This document shows positions 55,379-63,777 of a stretch of 64,000 nt of DNA, in pieces (position 1 is the stretch's first letter; each line of letters opens with the position of its first letter). The stretch is from an uncultured Rhodospirillales bacterium (GTDB taxonomy: Bacteria > Pseudomonadota > Alphaproteobacteria > Kiloniellales > Kiloniellaceae): positions 31,942-95,941 of the forward strand of contig CAJXUS010000009.1 of assembly GCA_913060675.1 (NCBI GenBank), given 5' to 3'. Both the position numbers and the translations under genes were made by a program. The notes beneath the pieces are model-generated. The model saw only the letters and a list, made by a program, of their open reading frames with translations, searched no databases and had not been told where the DNA came from.

Positions 55379-56971
55379 ATGGTCAGGGAACTCGGGTCAG
55401 TAACAAAAGAGCGCGATCAAACGGTGGTTAAACCCCGTGGCCGTGCCGCGCGACGGGCAAGTCGAGAAGGCGGAGGCGAGCAGAATAACCATCTCAAAGT
55501 GCCTTTTATCACCCGTAACATTCCACCCTATGATTTGTTGGGTGAGGAAAGTTTGATCAAAATTGAGCAGGCTACAGATACCATCCTTGCCGAACTTGGG
55601 ATCGAGTTTAGAGATGACCCCGAAACAGTTGCCCTTTTCAAAAAGGCAGGTGGTCATGTCACGCCGATATCTGATGGTATCTGGAATATAAAATTTGAAC
55701 CCGGAATGATCCGGGAAATTTTAAAGACTGCTCCTGAACGGTTTACCCAACATGCGCGCAATCCAAATAACTCTGTCGATATTGGGGGCGATGCCATGGT
55801 CTTTGCCCCGGCTTATGGATCTCCTTTTGTTATGGATATGGATCGGGGGCGGCGTTATGGGACCCTTGATGATTTTGAGAATTTTGTAAAATTAGCCCAA
55901 TCCAGTCCTTGGCTGCATCACTCCGGCGGGACCATATGTGAACCGACGGATATCCCGGTAAATAAGCGCCATTTGGATATGGTACTCGCTCATATGCGCT
56001 ATTCTGATCGGGCTTTTCTGGGCTCTGTTACCGCGCCGGAACGTGCAGTGGACAGTATTGAAATGTGCAGGGTTCTGTTTGGTTCTGATTTCGTTGATCA
56101 GAATTGTGTCATCATGGGCAACTTCAATTCCACCTCTCCTTTGGTTTGGGATGGGATATCTACTCAGGGAATTCGTGCCTATGCCGAGGCTGGTCAGGGC
56201 TCAATTCTCTTGCCTTTCTTGCTTGGTGGGGCGGTCTCGCCAGTAACTATGCCAGGGGCTATTGCTCAAGGACTCGCTGAATCCATGGTCGGCTGTGCTT
56301 TGACACAGCTTGTTCGTCCAGGTGCCCCCGCAATTTTGGCATCGTTTTTATCATCGCTGTCGTTGCGCTCTGGCAGCCCAACTTTTGGAACGCCAGAACC
56401 CGCTCTTGGCAGCCTTGTCATGGGACAGCTCGCCCGGCGTTTGAAGTTACCTCTGCGATGTGCAGGTAATTTCCCGACCTCTAAGTTACCAGATGCCCAG
56501 GCAACCACCCAGGGTATGATGTCGATGATGTCTGCTGTGCAAGGCGGGGCGAACTATATCCTTCATTCGGCAGGTTTCCTCGATGGGCTTCTTTCTATGT
56601 CCTATGAGAAATTCATCATGGATACGGATATTTGTGGTGCTCTTCATGCCTATCTCAAGGGGTTTGAAATCAATGACGATACCCTTGGAATTGACTCCCT
56701 CCGCGAAGGTGGTCCGGGGCAACATATGTTTGGGTCTGCGCACACCTTGAGGCACTATCAAACGGCTTATTGGGATACCGACTTTAATGATGATCAGCCC
56801 TATGAAAGTTGGATTGAGCAAGGGGGCGATGATGCGGCGATCAGGGCCAATCGCAAGTGGAAACAAATTTTAGCTGATTATCAGGCTCCACATATGGACG
56901 CGGATAAAGAAGAGGCATTACTGGACTTCGTTGCGCGACGCAAAGACGAGATGACTGACGCCTGGTATTGA
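55379..56971 (+). CDS. MttB-like methyltransferase without pyrrolysine
   Basis: A 530-residue member of the trimethylamine methyltransferase (MttB/COG5598) family. A basic N-terminus (RGRAARRASREGG) precedes the TIM-barrel core. Conserved family stretches are FGTPEPALGSLVMGQLARRL, GNFPTSKLPDAQATTQGMMS and GGANYILHSAGFLDGLLSMS. The archaeal MttB inserts pyrrolysine at an in-frame UAG; this frame has none. Characterised non-pyrrolysine homologues demethylate glycine betaine, proline betaine or carnitine using a corrinoid protein. No corrinoid protein or activase is in the window. ATG 55379 lies 10 nt from AGAAGGA; GTG 55370 is less likely. Confidence 0.9.
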   Translation: MVRELGSVTKERDQTVVKPRGRAARRASREGGGEQNNHLKVPFITRNIPPYDLLGEESLIKIEQATDTILAELGIEFRDDPETVALFKKAGGHVTPISDGIWNIKFEPGMIREILKTAPERFTQHARNPNNSVDIGGDAMVFAPAYGSPFVMDMDRGRRYGTLDDFENFVKLAQSSPWLHHSGGTICEPTDIPVNKRHLDMVLAHMRYSDRAFLGSVTAPERAVDSIEMCRVLFGSDFVDQNCVIMGNFNSTSPLVWDGISTQGIRAYAEAGQGSILLPFLLGGAVSPVTMPGAIAQGLAESMVGCALTQLVRPGAPAILASFLSSLSLRSGSPTFGTPEPALGSLVMGQLARRLKLPLRCAGNFPTSKLPDAQATTQGMMSMMSAVQGGANYILHSAGFLDGLLSMSYEKFIMDTDICGALHAYLKGFEINDDTLGIDSLREGGPGQHMFGSAHTLRHYQTAYWDTDFNDDQPYESWIEQGGDDAAIRANRKWKQILADYQAPHMDADKEEALLDFVARRKDEMTDAWY

Positions 56972-56996
56972 TTCCTAAGCCTGATGGGAGGTTGTT

Positions 56997-58181
56997 ATGA
57001 AAATTACTGATATTAAGGTTACCCATGTAAACGTTCCCTTTGATGCCCCGTTTTGGTGGACGGCAGGGCTCTATCCCGGGGCCTCGAAATCGATTATCGA
57101 GGTCTTTACCGACGAAGGCGTCGTTGGCTTGGGAGAGGCGCCTTGGTGGCATTTTGGGGAGGTCATCAAGCAGGAAATAGCACCTTTACTGATCGGGGTA
57201 GATCCTCTTGATCTTGCTGATTGTGAAGCGCGCTGTGTTCCTCCCTGGCAAATAACCGCGAACACTGGAGAAAATGCGATCTCAATTGCCTTTGGTGCGC
57301 TGGAGCTTGCGCTTTGGGATATTCGCGGCAAGGTCATGAACATGCCGCTATATAAGATTTTGGGTGGAGCCGTAAGGAAAGATATTCCTTTTACAGAGTA
57401 CTTTGCCTTTCGTCCGGAAAATAACGGTGCAGGCGGAGAGATGACGCCAGAAGCCATTGTCGACTATTGCCTGCAGATGAAAGAAGAACACGGGTCGACT
57501 TATTTTGAAGGAAAGTTGATCCAGGGCGACCCTCAACTTGAAATCCGAACTGTGCGATTACTTCGTGAGGCTCTTGGGGCAGATGCAATACTACGCCTTG
57601 ATTCGAATATGCAGTGGTCTCTTTCGACCGCGCGTTGGGTTTTGCGAGAACTAGAGCAATACAACATTCGCAATTACGAAGATCCGGTTGCGACCTTTGA
57701 AGAAATGGCAGAGCTACGTAAACATTCGATCATTCCATTTTCTACTCACGTACCAGACCTTCGTCGGGCCGTAGCACTTGGTGCCCCAGATTATTTTGTG
57801 TGTAATTTTGCGGCTCTTGGTGGTATCGCCAAAACAATGAAATTCGTTGCGGCCTGTGAAGCCATGGGCAAAGGATTTTGGTGTTATTCAAACGATCTCG
57901 GCATAATGACAGCGGCCTATTTACACGTTGTTGCAGCCACACCTTGGATAACGGAACCTTCGCAATCCTTGTTCCGTTGGCAAGTGGGGGACGTAATCCA
58001 AAACGGTCCCTTCCGTCAGATAAATAACACTGTACGCGTTCCTGAAGAGCCTGGTCTCGGCGTGGAGCTGGATAAAGATTCCATGGACCGCTGGCATCAA
58101 CATTTTGTCGACCATGGCCCGATGAGTCATTTTAATGATCCCAATAATCCAGGACGTTTTCGTCAGTTGCCGCTTAATTAG
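56997..58181 (+). CDS. Enolase-superfamily (mandelate racemase/MLE) enzyme
   Basis: A 394-residue enzyme of the MR/MLE group. The N-terminal capping domain (residues 1-125) precedes a beta/alpha barrel. Likely metal ligands are D202 (ILRLDSNMQWS) and E228 (IRNYEDPVATF). K173 in FEGKLIQGD lies at the end of the second strand, but the second lysine of the common K-x-K pair is I175. At the third ligand position stands FSTHVPD (T250/H251), and near the end of the barrel WCYSNDLG replaces the GSHSN segment of glucarate dehydratase. Abstraction of a proton next to a carboxylate is expected; racemase, epimerase or dehydratase are all possible. GGGAGG is 7 nt upstream. Confidence 0.88.
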   Translation: MKITDIKVTHVNVPFDAPFWWTAGLYPGASKSIIEVFTDEGVVGLGEAPWWHFGEVIKQEIAPLLIGVDPLDLADCEARCVPPWQITANTGENAISIAFGALELALWDIRGKVMNMPLYKILGGAVRKDIPFTEYFAFRPENNGAGGEMTPEAIVDYCLQMKEEHGSTYFEGKLIQGDPQLEIRTVRLLREALGADAILRLDSNMQWSLSTARWVLRELEQYNIRNYEDPVATFEEMAELRKHSIIPFSTHVPDLRRAVALGAPDYFVCNFAALGGIAKTMKFVAACEAMGKGFWCYSNDLGIMTAAYLHVVAATPWITEPSQSLFRWQVGDVIQNGPFRQINNTVRVPEEPGLGVELDKDSMDRWHQHFVDHGPMSHFNDPNNPGRFRQLPLN

Positions 58182-58313
58182 GTTCAGAATTGATGCCCTT
58201 AACGAATGCCCAAAGCTAATGGCAGTCCTCGGGCTTTATAGTATCGTTAGTCAAAAGATCCGGACGGAAAGAGTTCCACTGCCGGGCGTTTATGTAAAAC
58301 AGGAGAGAAGAAA

Positions 58314-60353
58314 ATGGCCAGCAATGATCCCTTGTTGCAGCCTTACAAGCTGAAGCACCTTACGATAAAAAACCGGATCATGACTACAAGCCATGAGCCC
58401 GCCTATCCTGAAGATGGCATGCCAAAAGATCGCTATCGCGCTTATCATGAAGAACGCGCGAAAGCTGGTGTTGGCATGACAATGACTGCGGGCTCCGCTG
58501 CCGTATCCAGGGACAGCCCCCCGGTGTTTAATAATGTCCTCGCTTATAAGGATGAGGTGGTGCCTTGGATGGCGAAGGTCGCTGATGCTTGTCATGAGCA
58601 CGGATGTGCAGTGATGATCCAGCTGACGCACCTTGGACGTCGCACGGGTTGGAACAAAGGGGACTGGTTGCCAGCTGTTTCTCCTTCTCACCACCGGGAA
58701 GCGTCGCACCGTGCCTTTCCCAAAAAAATGGAAGATTGGGATATCGAGCGTATCATCAAGGATTACGCGGATGCGGCTGAGCGCATGCAAGCCGCTGGCC
58801 TGGATGGTATTGAGTTGGAGGCCTATGGCCATTTGATGGACCAGTTTTGGTCGCCTCGCACCAATACTTTAGACGGTGCTTACGGCGGATCTTTGGAAAA
58901 TCGGATGCGGTTTTCAATGGATGTCCTGCAAGCCATTCGGAAGCGGGTCGGAGAAGAGTTTATCGTTGGTATTCGCTACACCGCTGATGAAGCGGATAAA
59001 GAGGGAATTTCTGAAGACGACGGAATTGAAATATCAAAGCGGTTGAAAAAATCCGGACTGGTTGATTTTCTAAATGTTATCCGGGGACACATCGATACCG
59101 ATCCAGGACTAACAGATGTTATCCCCGTACAGGGAATGAAATCTGCGCCGCACCTTGATTTTGCGGGTCGGGTGAAAGAAGCGACGGGAATGCCGACCTT
59201 CCATGCGGCACGTATTCCTGATGTGGCAACCGCGCGTTATGCCGTATCGGCAGGCTTAATAGATATGGTCGGTATGACACGTGCCCACATGGCTGATCCT
59301 CATATCGTCAGAAAGATTATCGAAGGGCGGGAACACGACATCCGACCCTGTGTTGGGGCAACCTATTGTCTTGATCGGATCTATCAAGGGGGCGATGCGC
59401 TTTGTATACATAATGCGGCTACTGGTCGCGAACTTACCATGCCGCATGATATTCTGCGTGCGGATACTAAAAAGAAAGTGGTGATCGTCGGGTCAGGACC
59501 TGCTGGTCTGGAGGCTGCGCGCGTTGCTGCAGAACGCGGACATTCCGTTACTGTTTTTGAAGCGGCTTCTGAGCCGGGCGGGCAAATTCGTTTAACGGCG
59601 CAAAGTCCTCGGCGAGCCGAGATGATATCTATTATTGACTGGCGCATGGCTCAGTGTGCAGCCAGAGATGTCGAGTTCCGGTTTAATACCTGGGCTGAGG
59701 CAGATGACATCCTGTCCGAAAATCCTGATGTGGTGATTATTGCCACAGGAGGACTACCACACACGGAAGTTCTCGAATCAGGGAATGATCTCGTGGTTTC
59801 AAGCTGGGATATTATCTCTGGTGATGTGAAGCCGGGGCAGGATGTGCTGGTTTATGATGACGCTGGTGATCATGCTGGTCTTCAGGCTGCTGAAATGATT
59901 GCAGCGACGGGAGCGAAGGTCGAAATCATGACACCGGATCGTAGCTTTGCCCCTGAAGTTATGGCCATGAACCTTGTTCCTTATATGAGGTCTATGCAGG
60001 AAAAAGACGTTACCTTTACGGTGACCTACAGGCTTAAGTCAGCTTTGAAGGAGGGCAATAGAATTTCTGCTGTAATTGGAACTGACTATAGCGAATTAAC
60101 TAAAAATAGAGATTTCGATCAGATCGTGGTCAATCATGGGACAATCCCCATGGATGACATCTATTTTGATCTGAAACCTCAGTCTTCAAACTTGGGTGAG
60201 TTAGACCAAGCGGCCTTTATCGCGGGGAAACCACAACAGATTTCTGCGAATTCAAATGGCGATTTCCAGCTGTTTCGGATCGGTGATGCGGTTTCTGCGC
60301 GAAACACTCATGCGGCGATATATGATGCTTTAAGGTTGGTGAAAGTCATATAA
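58314..60353 (+). CDS. Trimethylamine-dehydrogenase-family flavoenzyme (StcD-like demethylase candidate)
   Basis: A 679-residue enzyme with an N-terminal old-yellow-enzyme FMN barrel (about 1-370), an Fe-S segment, and C-terminal FAD/NAD-like domains (VVIVGSGPAGLEAARVAAER at about 389-408; VLVYDDAGDHAGLQAAEMIA later). The layout is that of trimethylamine and dimethylamine dehydrogenases, 2,4-dienoyl-CoA reductase and StcD, the N-methylproline demethylase of proline betaine breakdown in Sinorhizobium. Fe-S ligands C346, C352 and C364 are present, but the residue equivalent to the second of four cysteines is A349. It lies 132 nt after the enolase-superfamily gene. AGGAG is 10 nt upstream of ATG 58314. 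Confidence 0.9.
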   Translation: MASNDPLLQPYKLKHLTIKNRIMTTSHEPAYPEDGMPKDRYRAYHEERAKAGVGMTMTAGSAAVSRDSPPVFNNVLAYKDEVVPWMAKVADACHEHGCAVMIQLTHLGRRTGWNKGDWLPAVSPSHHREASHRAFPKKMEDWDIERIIKDYADAAERMQAAGLDGIELEAYGHLMDQFWSPRTNTLDGAYGGSLENRMRFSMDVLQAIRKRVGEEFIVGIRYTADEADKEGISEDDGIEISKRLKKSGLVDFLNVIRGHIDTDPGLTDVIPVQGMKSAPHLDFAGRVKEATGMPTFHAARIPDVATARYAVSAGLIDMVGMTRAHMADPHIVRKIIEGREHDIRPCVGATYCLDRIYQGGDALCIHNAATGRELTMPHDILRADTKKKVVIVGSGPAGLEAARVAAERGHSVTVFEAASEPGGQIRLTAQSPRRAEMISIIDWRMAQCAARDVEFRFNTWAEADDILSENPDVVIIATGGLPHTEVLESGNDLVVSSWDIISGDVKPGQDVLVYDDAGDHAGLQAAEMIAATGAKVEIMTPDRSFAPEVMAMNLVPYMRSMQEKDVTFTVTYRLKSALKEGNRISAVIGTDYSELTKNRDFDQIVVNHGTIPMDDIYFDLKPQSSNLGELDQAAFIAGKPQQISANSNGDFQLFRIGDAVSARNTHAAIYDALRLVKVI

Positions 60354-60401
60354 GGTAGGGCTCTAATGTGCTCCGATGCCAAGTGTGTTGGAGCACATCC
60401 T

Positions 60402-61118
60402 TTATGGATCCACAGACTTATCCAGCTGGAGTTTTTCATGGATGACTGCTTGGGCTGATTCCAAGTGTTTAACCAACAGCTTAGAAGCAAGTTCCCGATC
60501 TTTTGCAATGCAGGCTTTCACAAGTTGTTGGTGCTCGGAATTACTTCTGGTTTGCGATTGAGGCTCTTTCAAACTTATCCGCAGGTACCTTTCAGAAGCG
60601 GTAAAAAGAATGGATTGGAAGCGATAACCAATCGTTTCTTTGGCGCCGGATAAAATGATTTCATGGAACTGCCGATTTAGTTGGCCAAGTTCTTTTTGAT
60701 TTGTGCTCTGAGTTTCTTTTTGCACAAGCGTTTGAGCAAAAAGAAGGTCTTCTTCGCTAAGGTTTGGTACTGATAGGCTTAAAAGATGAGGTTCGATGAT
60801 TTTTCTCAGTTCAAAAATCTCCATCATTTCCTTGATTGAACCCGGTAATACTCTTGCGCCTCTGTTTCTCTCAAAACTAATGAGATTTTCACCCTCCAAT
60901 GTTCGAAGGGCTTCTCTAACCGGGATTTTACTTACACCCATTGAATCAGCTGCGGTGTCTTGGCGAACAAGGCTATGTGCTGGCAGGGTGCCAGAAATTA
61001 TAGCCTCCCGGAGTACGTTGGCCACAAACACAGGTGTTGAAACCTGTTCATTTGTAAAGCGAGAAACGATATTTTTAAGGCTATCTGTTTCGCTCAAATC
61101 GTTGGGGTCATTTGCCAT
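60402..61118 (-). CDS. GntR-family (FadR/FCD) regulator
   Basis: A 238-residue regulator with an N-terminal winged helix (SLVRQDTAADSMGVSKIPVR then EALRTLEGENLISFERNRGA) and a C-terminal FCD ligand-binding domain (IFELRKIIEPHLLSLSVPNL; RQFHEIILSGAKETIGYRFQ). FCD domains bind metal and carboxylates. It converges on the TMADH-like gene, and with the LysR gene at the other end it brackets the catabolic cluster. Regulation by pathway intermediates is likely but not shown. Confidence 0.9.
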   Translation of the reverse strand: MANDPNDLSETDSLKNIVSRFTNEQVSTPVFVANVLREAIISGTLPAHSLVRQDTAADSMGVSKIPVREALRTLEGENLISFERNRGARVLPGSIKEMMEIFELRKIIEPHLLSLSVPNLSEEDLLFAQTLVQKETQSTNQKELGQLNRQFHEIILSGAKETIGYRFQSILFTASERYLRISLKEPQSQTRSNSEHQQLVKACIAKDRELASKLLVKHLESAQAVIHEKLQLDKSVDP

Positions 61119-61194
61119 GGGGCATCAGATCTTTCTCATAAATTACGTTAAGTAATTTATCCAGTATCTGGCGATGACCCAAGATAAATCGATT

Positions 61195-62100
61195 TTAAAT
61201 AGGGGTGGCAAGTTTTCTCCTACGTAGCCCCATGCCGATCAGGCACCCGAGAATGATTACGCAAGCGCCAACTGTTGTTGTCCAACGAAGGGTCTCGCCA
61301 AATAAAACGAAGCCAATAATCGCCGAGAATACAATAGAGCTATAAGTTAAGGGAGTAAGGAGAACGACATCGGCTTTTCTAAAAGCAAAGAGATTAAGCG
61401 ACTGGCCTAATATGGCAATCGGCCCCATAAGGAGAACAGGCCACCAGCCAGCGATATTATCCCATTGCCCCCATATAAATGTTGGGATCGCCAGTAGCAA
61501 TGACGCGAGGGAATTTACGTAGAGCAATGTGACAGGAATGGCTTCTCGTTCGCTGACAAATTTGATCACGATAATCTCAGTTGCCATACAGCACGCGGCA
61601 AGCAGAGCTATTAATGACGCGGGATGAAAAAGGTTGCTCCCGGCTTCTCCGCGACTTCCATAGGCAACGGTAATTGCCCCTGTAATGCTTAAAATGACTG
61701 CAAACCAATGACGAGGAAGGACACGTTCGCCCAAGATAATCCCCGCCAATATCAGAACAATGGCACCGTTTGAAAAGCTGATCGTAACGACATCGACCAG
61801 GGGGATTTGTGCCGAGGCAATTACCACACACGCCACAGACCCAATCCCTGCCATTGAGCGACCGATATGAAGTAACCCAAATTCACTTCTAAGAGTATTT
61901 CCTTGTACTTTCCACCTGATGGCAGCCGGCAAAAGAAATATCAAACCTCCGAGGTATCGGATAAATACAATTTGATACCATGGCAGAGGAATGCTTGATC
62001 CTTTGGGGAGGGCAAACATACCAGAAAAGAGAAAAGCAGCGAGTAAAACAGCGAGCATGGCTTTAAATGCCGTATTTTCGAGTAAATGGGTAAGCCGCAT
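61195..62100 (-). CDS. EamA-family (DMT) transporter
   Basis: A 301-residue inner-membrane protein with two EamA repeats of five hydrophobic segments each (about residues 12-145 and 160-295). N-terminal repeat: AMLAVLLAAFLFSGMFALPK; second repeat ends with SSIVFSAIIGFVLFGETLRW. Most characterised members export amino acids or metabolites. It is divergent from a LysR gene across a region with a long inverted repeat, so that LysR protein probably controls it. Confidence 0.9.
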   Translation of the reverse strand: MRLTHLLENTAFKAMLAVLLAAFLFSGMFALPKGSSIPLPWYQIVFIRYLGGLIFLLPAAIRWKVQGNTLRSEFGLLHIGRSMAGIGSVACVVIASAQIPLVDVVTISFSNGAIVLILAGIILGERVLPRHWFAVILSITGAITVAYGSRGEAGSNLFHPASLIALLAACCMATEIIVIKFVSEREAIPVTLLYVNSLASLLLAIPTFIWGQWDNIAGWWPVLLMGPIAILGQSLNLFAFRKADVVLLTPLTYSSIVFSAIIGFVLFGETLRWTTTVGACVIILGCLIGMGLRRRKLATPI

Positions 62101-62149
62101 GAATTGTCTTTCTGCAAGTCAGGTTTTGGTGTTAACAGTAAGAATAACT

Positions 62150-62207
62150 CTGTTCAAATTTGCATAACATCAATATAATTGAATTTTTGTTATTCAAAAT
62201 TGAACAG
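62150..62207. promoter_or_regulatory. Inverted repeats in the EamA-LysR divergent promoter
   Basis: CTGTTCAAATTTG (62150-62162) is inverted at CAAAATTGAACAG (62195-62207) with one mismatch and a 32-nt spacer. Nested within is TTGAAT-N7-ATTCAA (62179-62197), which fits the size of a LysR box. These lie just before the GTG start of the LysR gene at 62216, suited to autoregulation and to control of the EamA gene. Confidence 0.5.
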
Positions 62208-62215
62208 GTGTTTTT

Positions 62216-63115
62216 GTGCTTAAATCTGCGTATGACTGGGATGATATTCGGGTTTTTCTTGCGGTCTATGAAACGGGCTCTTTCTCAGGGGCTGCGAGAG
62301 ACCTTGGTCTAAGCCAGCCTACTGTCGGCCGTCGGATCAAATCTTTAGAAGAAGCCCTCAATAACCGGTTATTTGAAAGGCTATCTGAGGGGCTTTCTCC
62401 CACCGAATCTGGTGTGGTGTTGGCTTCCAAAGCTTTCCCAATGGCTGAAGCCGCCGAAGTTTTGAACCGCCAGAGTGCGTTACTTTCAGCAGAAACTGTC
62501 GGGACGGTTCGGATATCAATGAATGAGCAAGCGGGGATGTTGTTGTCCGGCCATATCGCCAAAATAAGAGAGGCGCTGCCAGGAATAGAGTTGGAGCTGA
62601 TCACCACCCATGCAGAGGCGAGTTTATCCCGTCGGGAAGCGGATTTACTCATTCGTTTTTGCAAACCTAAGAAAGGTAATCTTTACGCTCAAAAGCTGAC
62701 GGAGATGCCTTTTGCAGTGTTTTCCTCTGTCGAGTGTGATGTTTCTCCTGTCAAACATGAAGAAGAGCTCGGAGCGTGGTTATGGAGAAAGGATCATCCC
62801 TGGATTGGTTGGGATGAAGAGCATTCATACCAACCTGATGCCGCTTGGATGAAGGCGACTTTAAAATCTGTAACACCAGCAATTCGGATAAGTCATGCAA
62901 TGATGATGCAGACACTGTTGCAGAAAAATCTTGGTATCGGTTTGTTGCCTTCTGCCGCAGGAGATGCCGATCCGCAACTGAAAAGGTTAACCCCAGATGT
63001 GCCGGGACTACTTAATAATCTCTATTTGATCGTTCACGGTGATTTACGATTTGTTCCAGCTATTCGGTCGGTTATGGGGGAAATGTTGAACGCTCTTTCA
63101 AAAGAAAATTCATAA
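62216..63115 (+). CDS. LysR-family transcriptional regulator (next to EamA)
   Basis: A 299-residue LysR-type regulator with HTH VYETGSFSGAARDLGLSQPT and VGRRIKSLEEALNNRLFERL, and an effector domain from about residue 95 (VRISMNEQAGMLLSGHIAKI; LQKNLGIGLLPSAAGDADPQ). GTG 62216 is the start, with ACAGGTG upstream. Divergent from the EamA transporter. Confidence 0.9.
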   Translation: MLKSAYDWDDIRVFLAVYETGSFSGAARDLGLSQPTVGRRIKSLEEALNNRLFERLSEGLSPTESGVVLASKAFPMAEAAEVLNRQSALLSAETVGTVRISMNEQAGMLLSGHIAKIREALPGIELELITTHAEASLSRREADLLIRFCKPKKGNLYAQKLTEMPFAVFSSVECDVSPVKHEEELGAWLWRKDHPWIGWDEEHSYQPDAAWMKATLKSVTPAIRISHAMMMQTLLQKNLGIGLLPSAAGDADPQLKRLTPDVPGLLNNLYLIVHGDLRFVPAIRSVMGEMLNALSKENS

Positions 63116-63207
63116 ATACATCATTTAGTTTTAATCCAGTTGCGATTTCTATGTGTGATGTTTGGCTGAGGATTATTGATCTTTGTCGTTAGCCTATGGA
63201 GCACCCT

Positions 63208-63777
63208 ATGTTATCGCAGCCCCTTCACGTCCTGTTTTTAAGTACTGCCAATACTGCTCGAAGTTTAATGAGTGAGGCACTGTTGCGAGATCTCGCCGGG
63301 GGGAGGGTGCGTTGCTTCAGTGCGGGGACAAACCCGGTCGGTACAATTTCTCCTGAAGTTGAAAAATTACTTTGTGATAAAGGCTATGAAACGGCAGGTT
63401 TGTTTTCGAAACCGCTTCAATTGTTTATGGAAGAGGGCGCCCCTCATACTGACCTTGTTATAACAGTATGTGCGCCTGATGAGCGTATGCCTGTACTGGG
63501 CCCCTTTGGGGCTTTACGCGTACATTGGGAATTGCCAAGTATCATTGATATCTCTTCACTCGAGGCTCAAAGGTCTGTTATTAAAGCATCATATAAAGCT
63601 TTGGAGGATAGCATACGTCAGGTCTTGCAACCTTCTTGGGAGGGGTTGACCGTTCGGGATATTCAAAAATTGTTCGAACGCGTTACGCCATTAAATTTGC
63701 CATCTTTAATGAACAAAAGCATTGTTCCTGAGAGCTTGCTGTTTGAACTGCAAGCCCCAACAACGGTGTATGCTTAA
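63208..63777 (+). CDS. ArsC/LMW-phosphatase homologue lacking catalytic cysteine
   Basis: A 189-residue protein from ATG 63208 (GGAG 6 nt upstream; ATG 63196 lacks a site). The fold is that of low-molecular-weight phosphotyrosine phosphatase and thioredoxin-coupled arsenate reductase. The P-loop C-x5-R appears as LFLSTANTARSLMSE: serine stands in the cysteine position, arginine is kept. Of the two further ArsC redox cysteines, one is kept (VITVCAPDE) and the other is methionine (ERMPVLG). SAGTNPVGTISPEVEKLL is typical ArsC. The protein is therefore probably not an arsenate reductase or phosphatase; a ligand-binding or regulatory pseudoenzyme is likelier. Its C-terminal 55 residues are an extension. 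Confidence 0.85.
   Translation: MLSQPLHVLFLSTANTARSLMSEALLRDLAGGRVRCFSAGTNPVGTISPEVEKLLCDKGYETAGLFSKPLQLFMEEGAPHTDLVITVCAPDERMPVLGPFGALRVHWELPSIIDISSLEAQRSVIKASYKALEDSIRQVLQPSWEGLTVRDIQKLFERVTPLNLPSLMNKSIVPESLLFELQAPTTVYA

Noticed and set aside
58314..60353. Calling the flavoenzyme a genuine trimethylamine dehydrogenase
   Set aside because: One Fe-S cysteine is missing and the neighbours point to betaine-like substrates; only the family can be stated.
54355..61118. Prophage or integrative element around the catabolic cluster
   Set aside because: No integrase, transposase, direct flanking repeats or tRNA attachment site were seen; the nearest tRNA is over 12 kb away.
63208..63777. Arsenic-resistance gene arsC
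   Set aside because: The catalytic cysteine and one redox cysteine are replaced, and no ars genes are adjacent.
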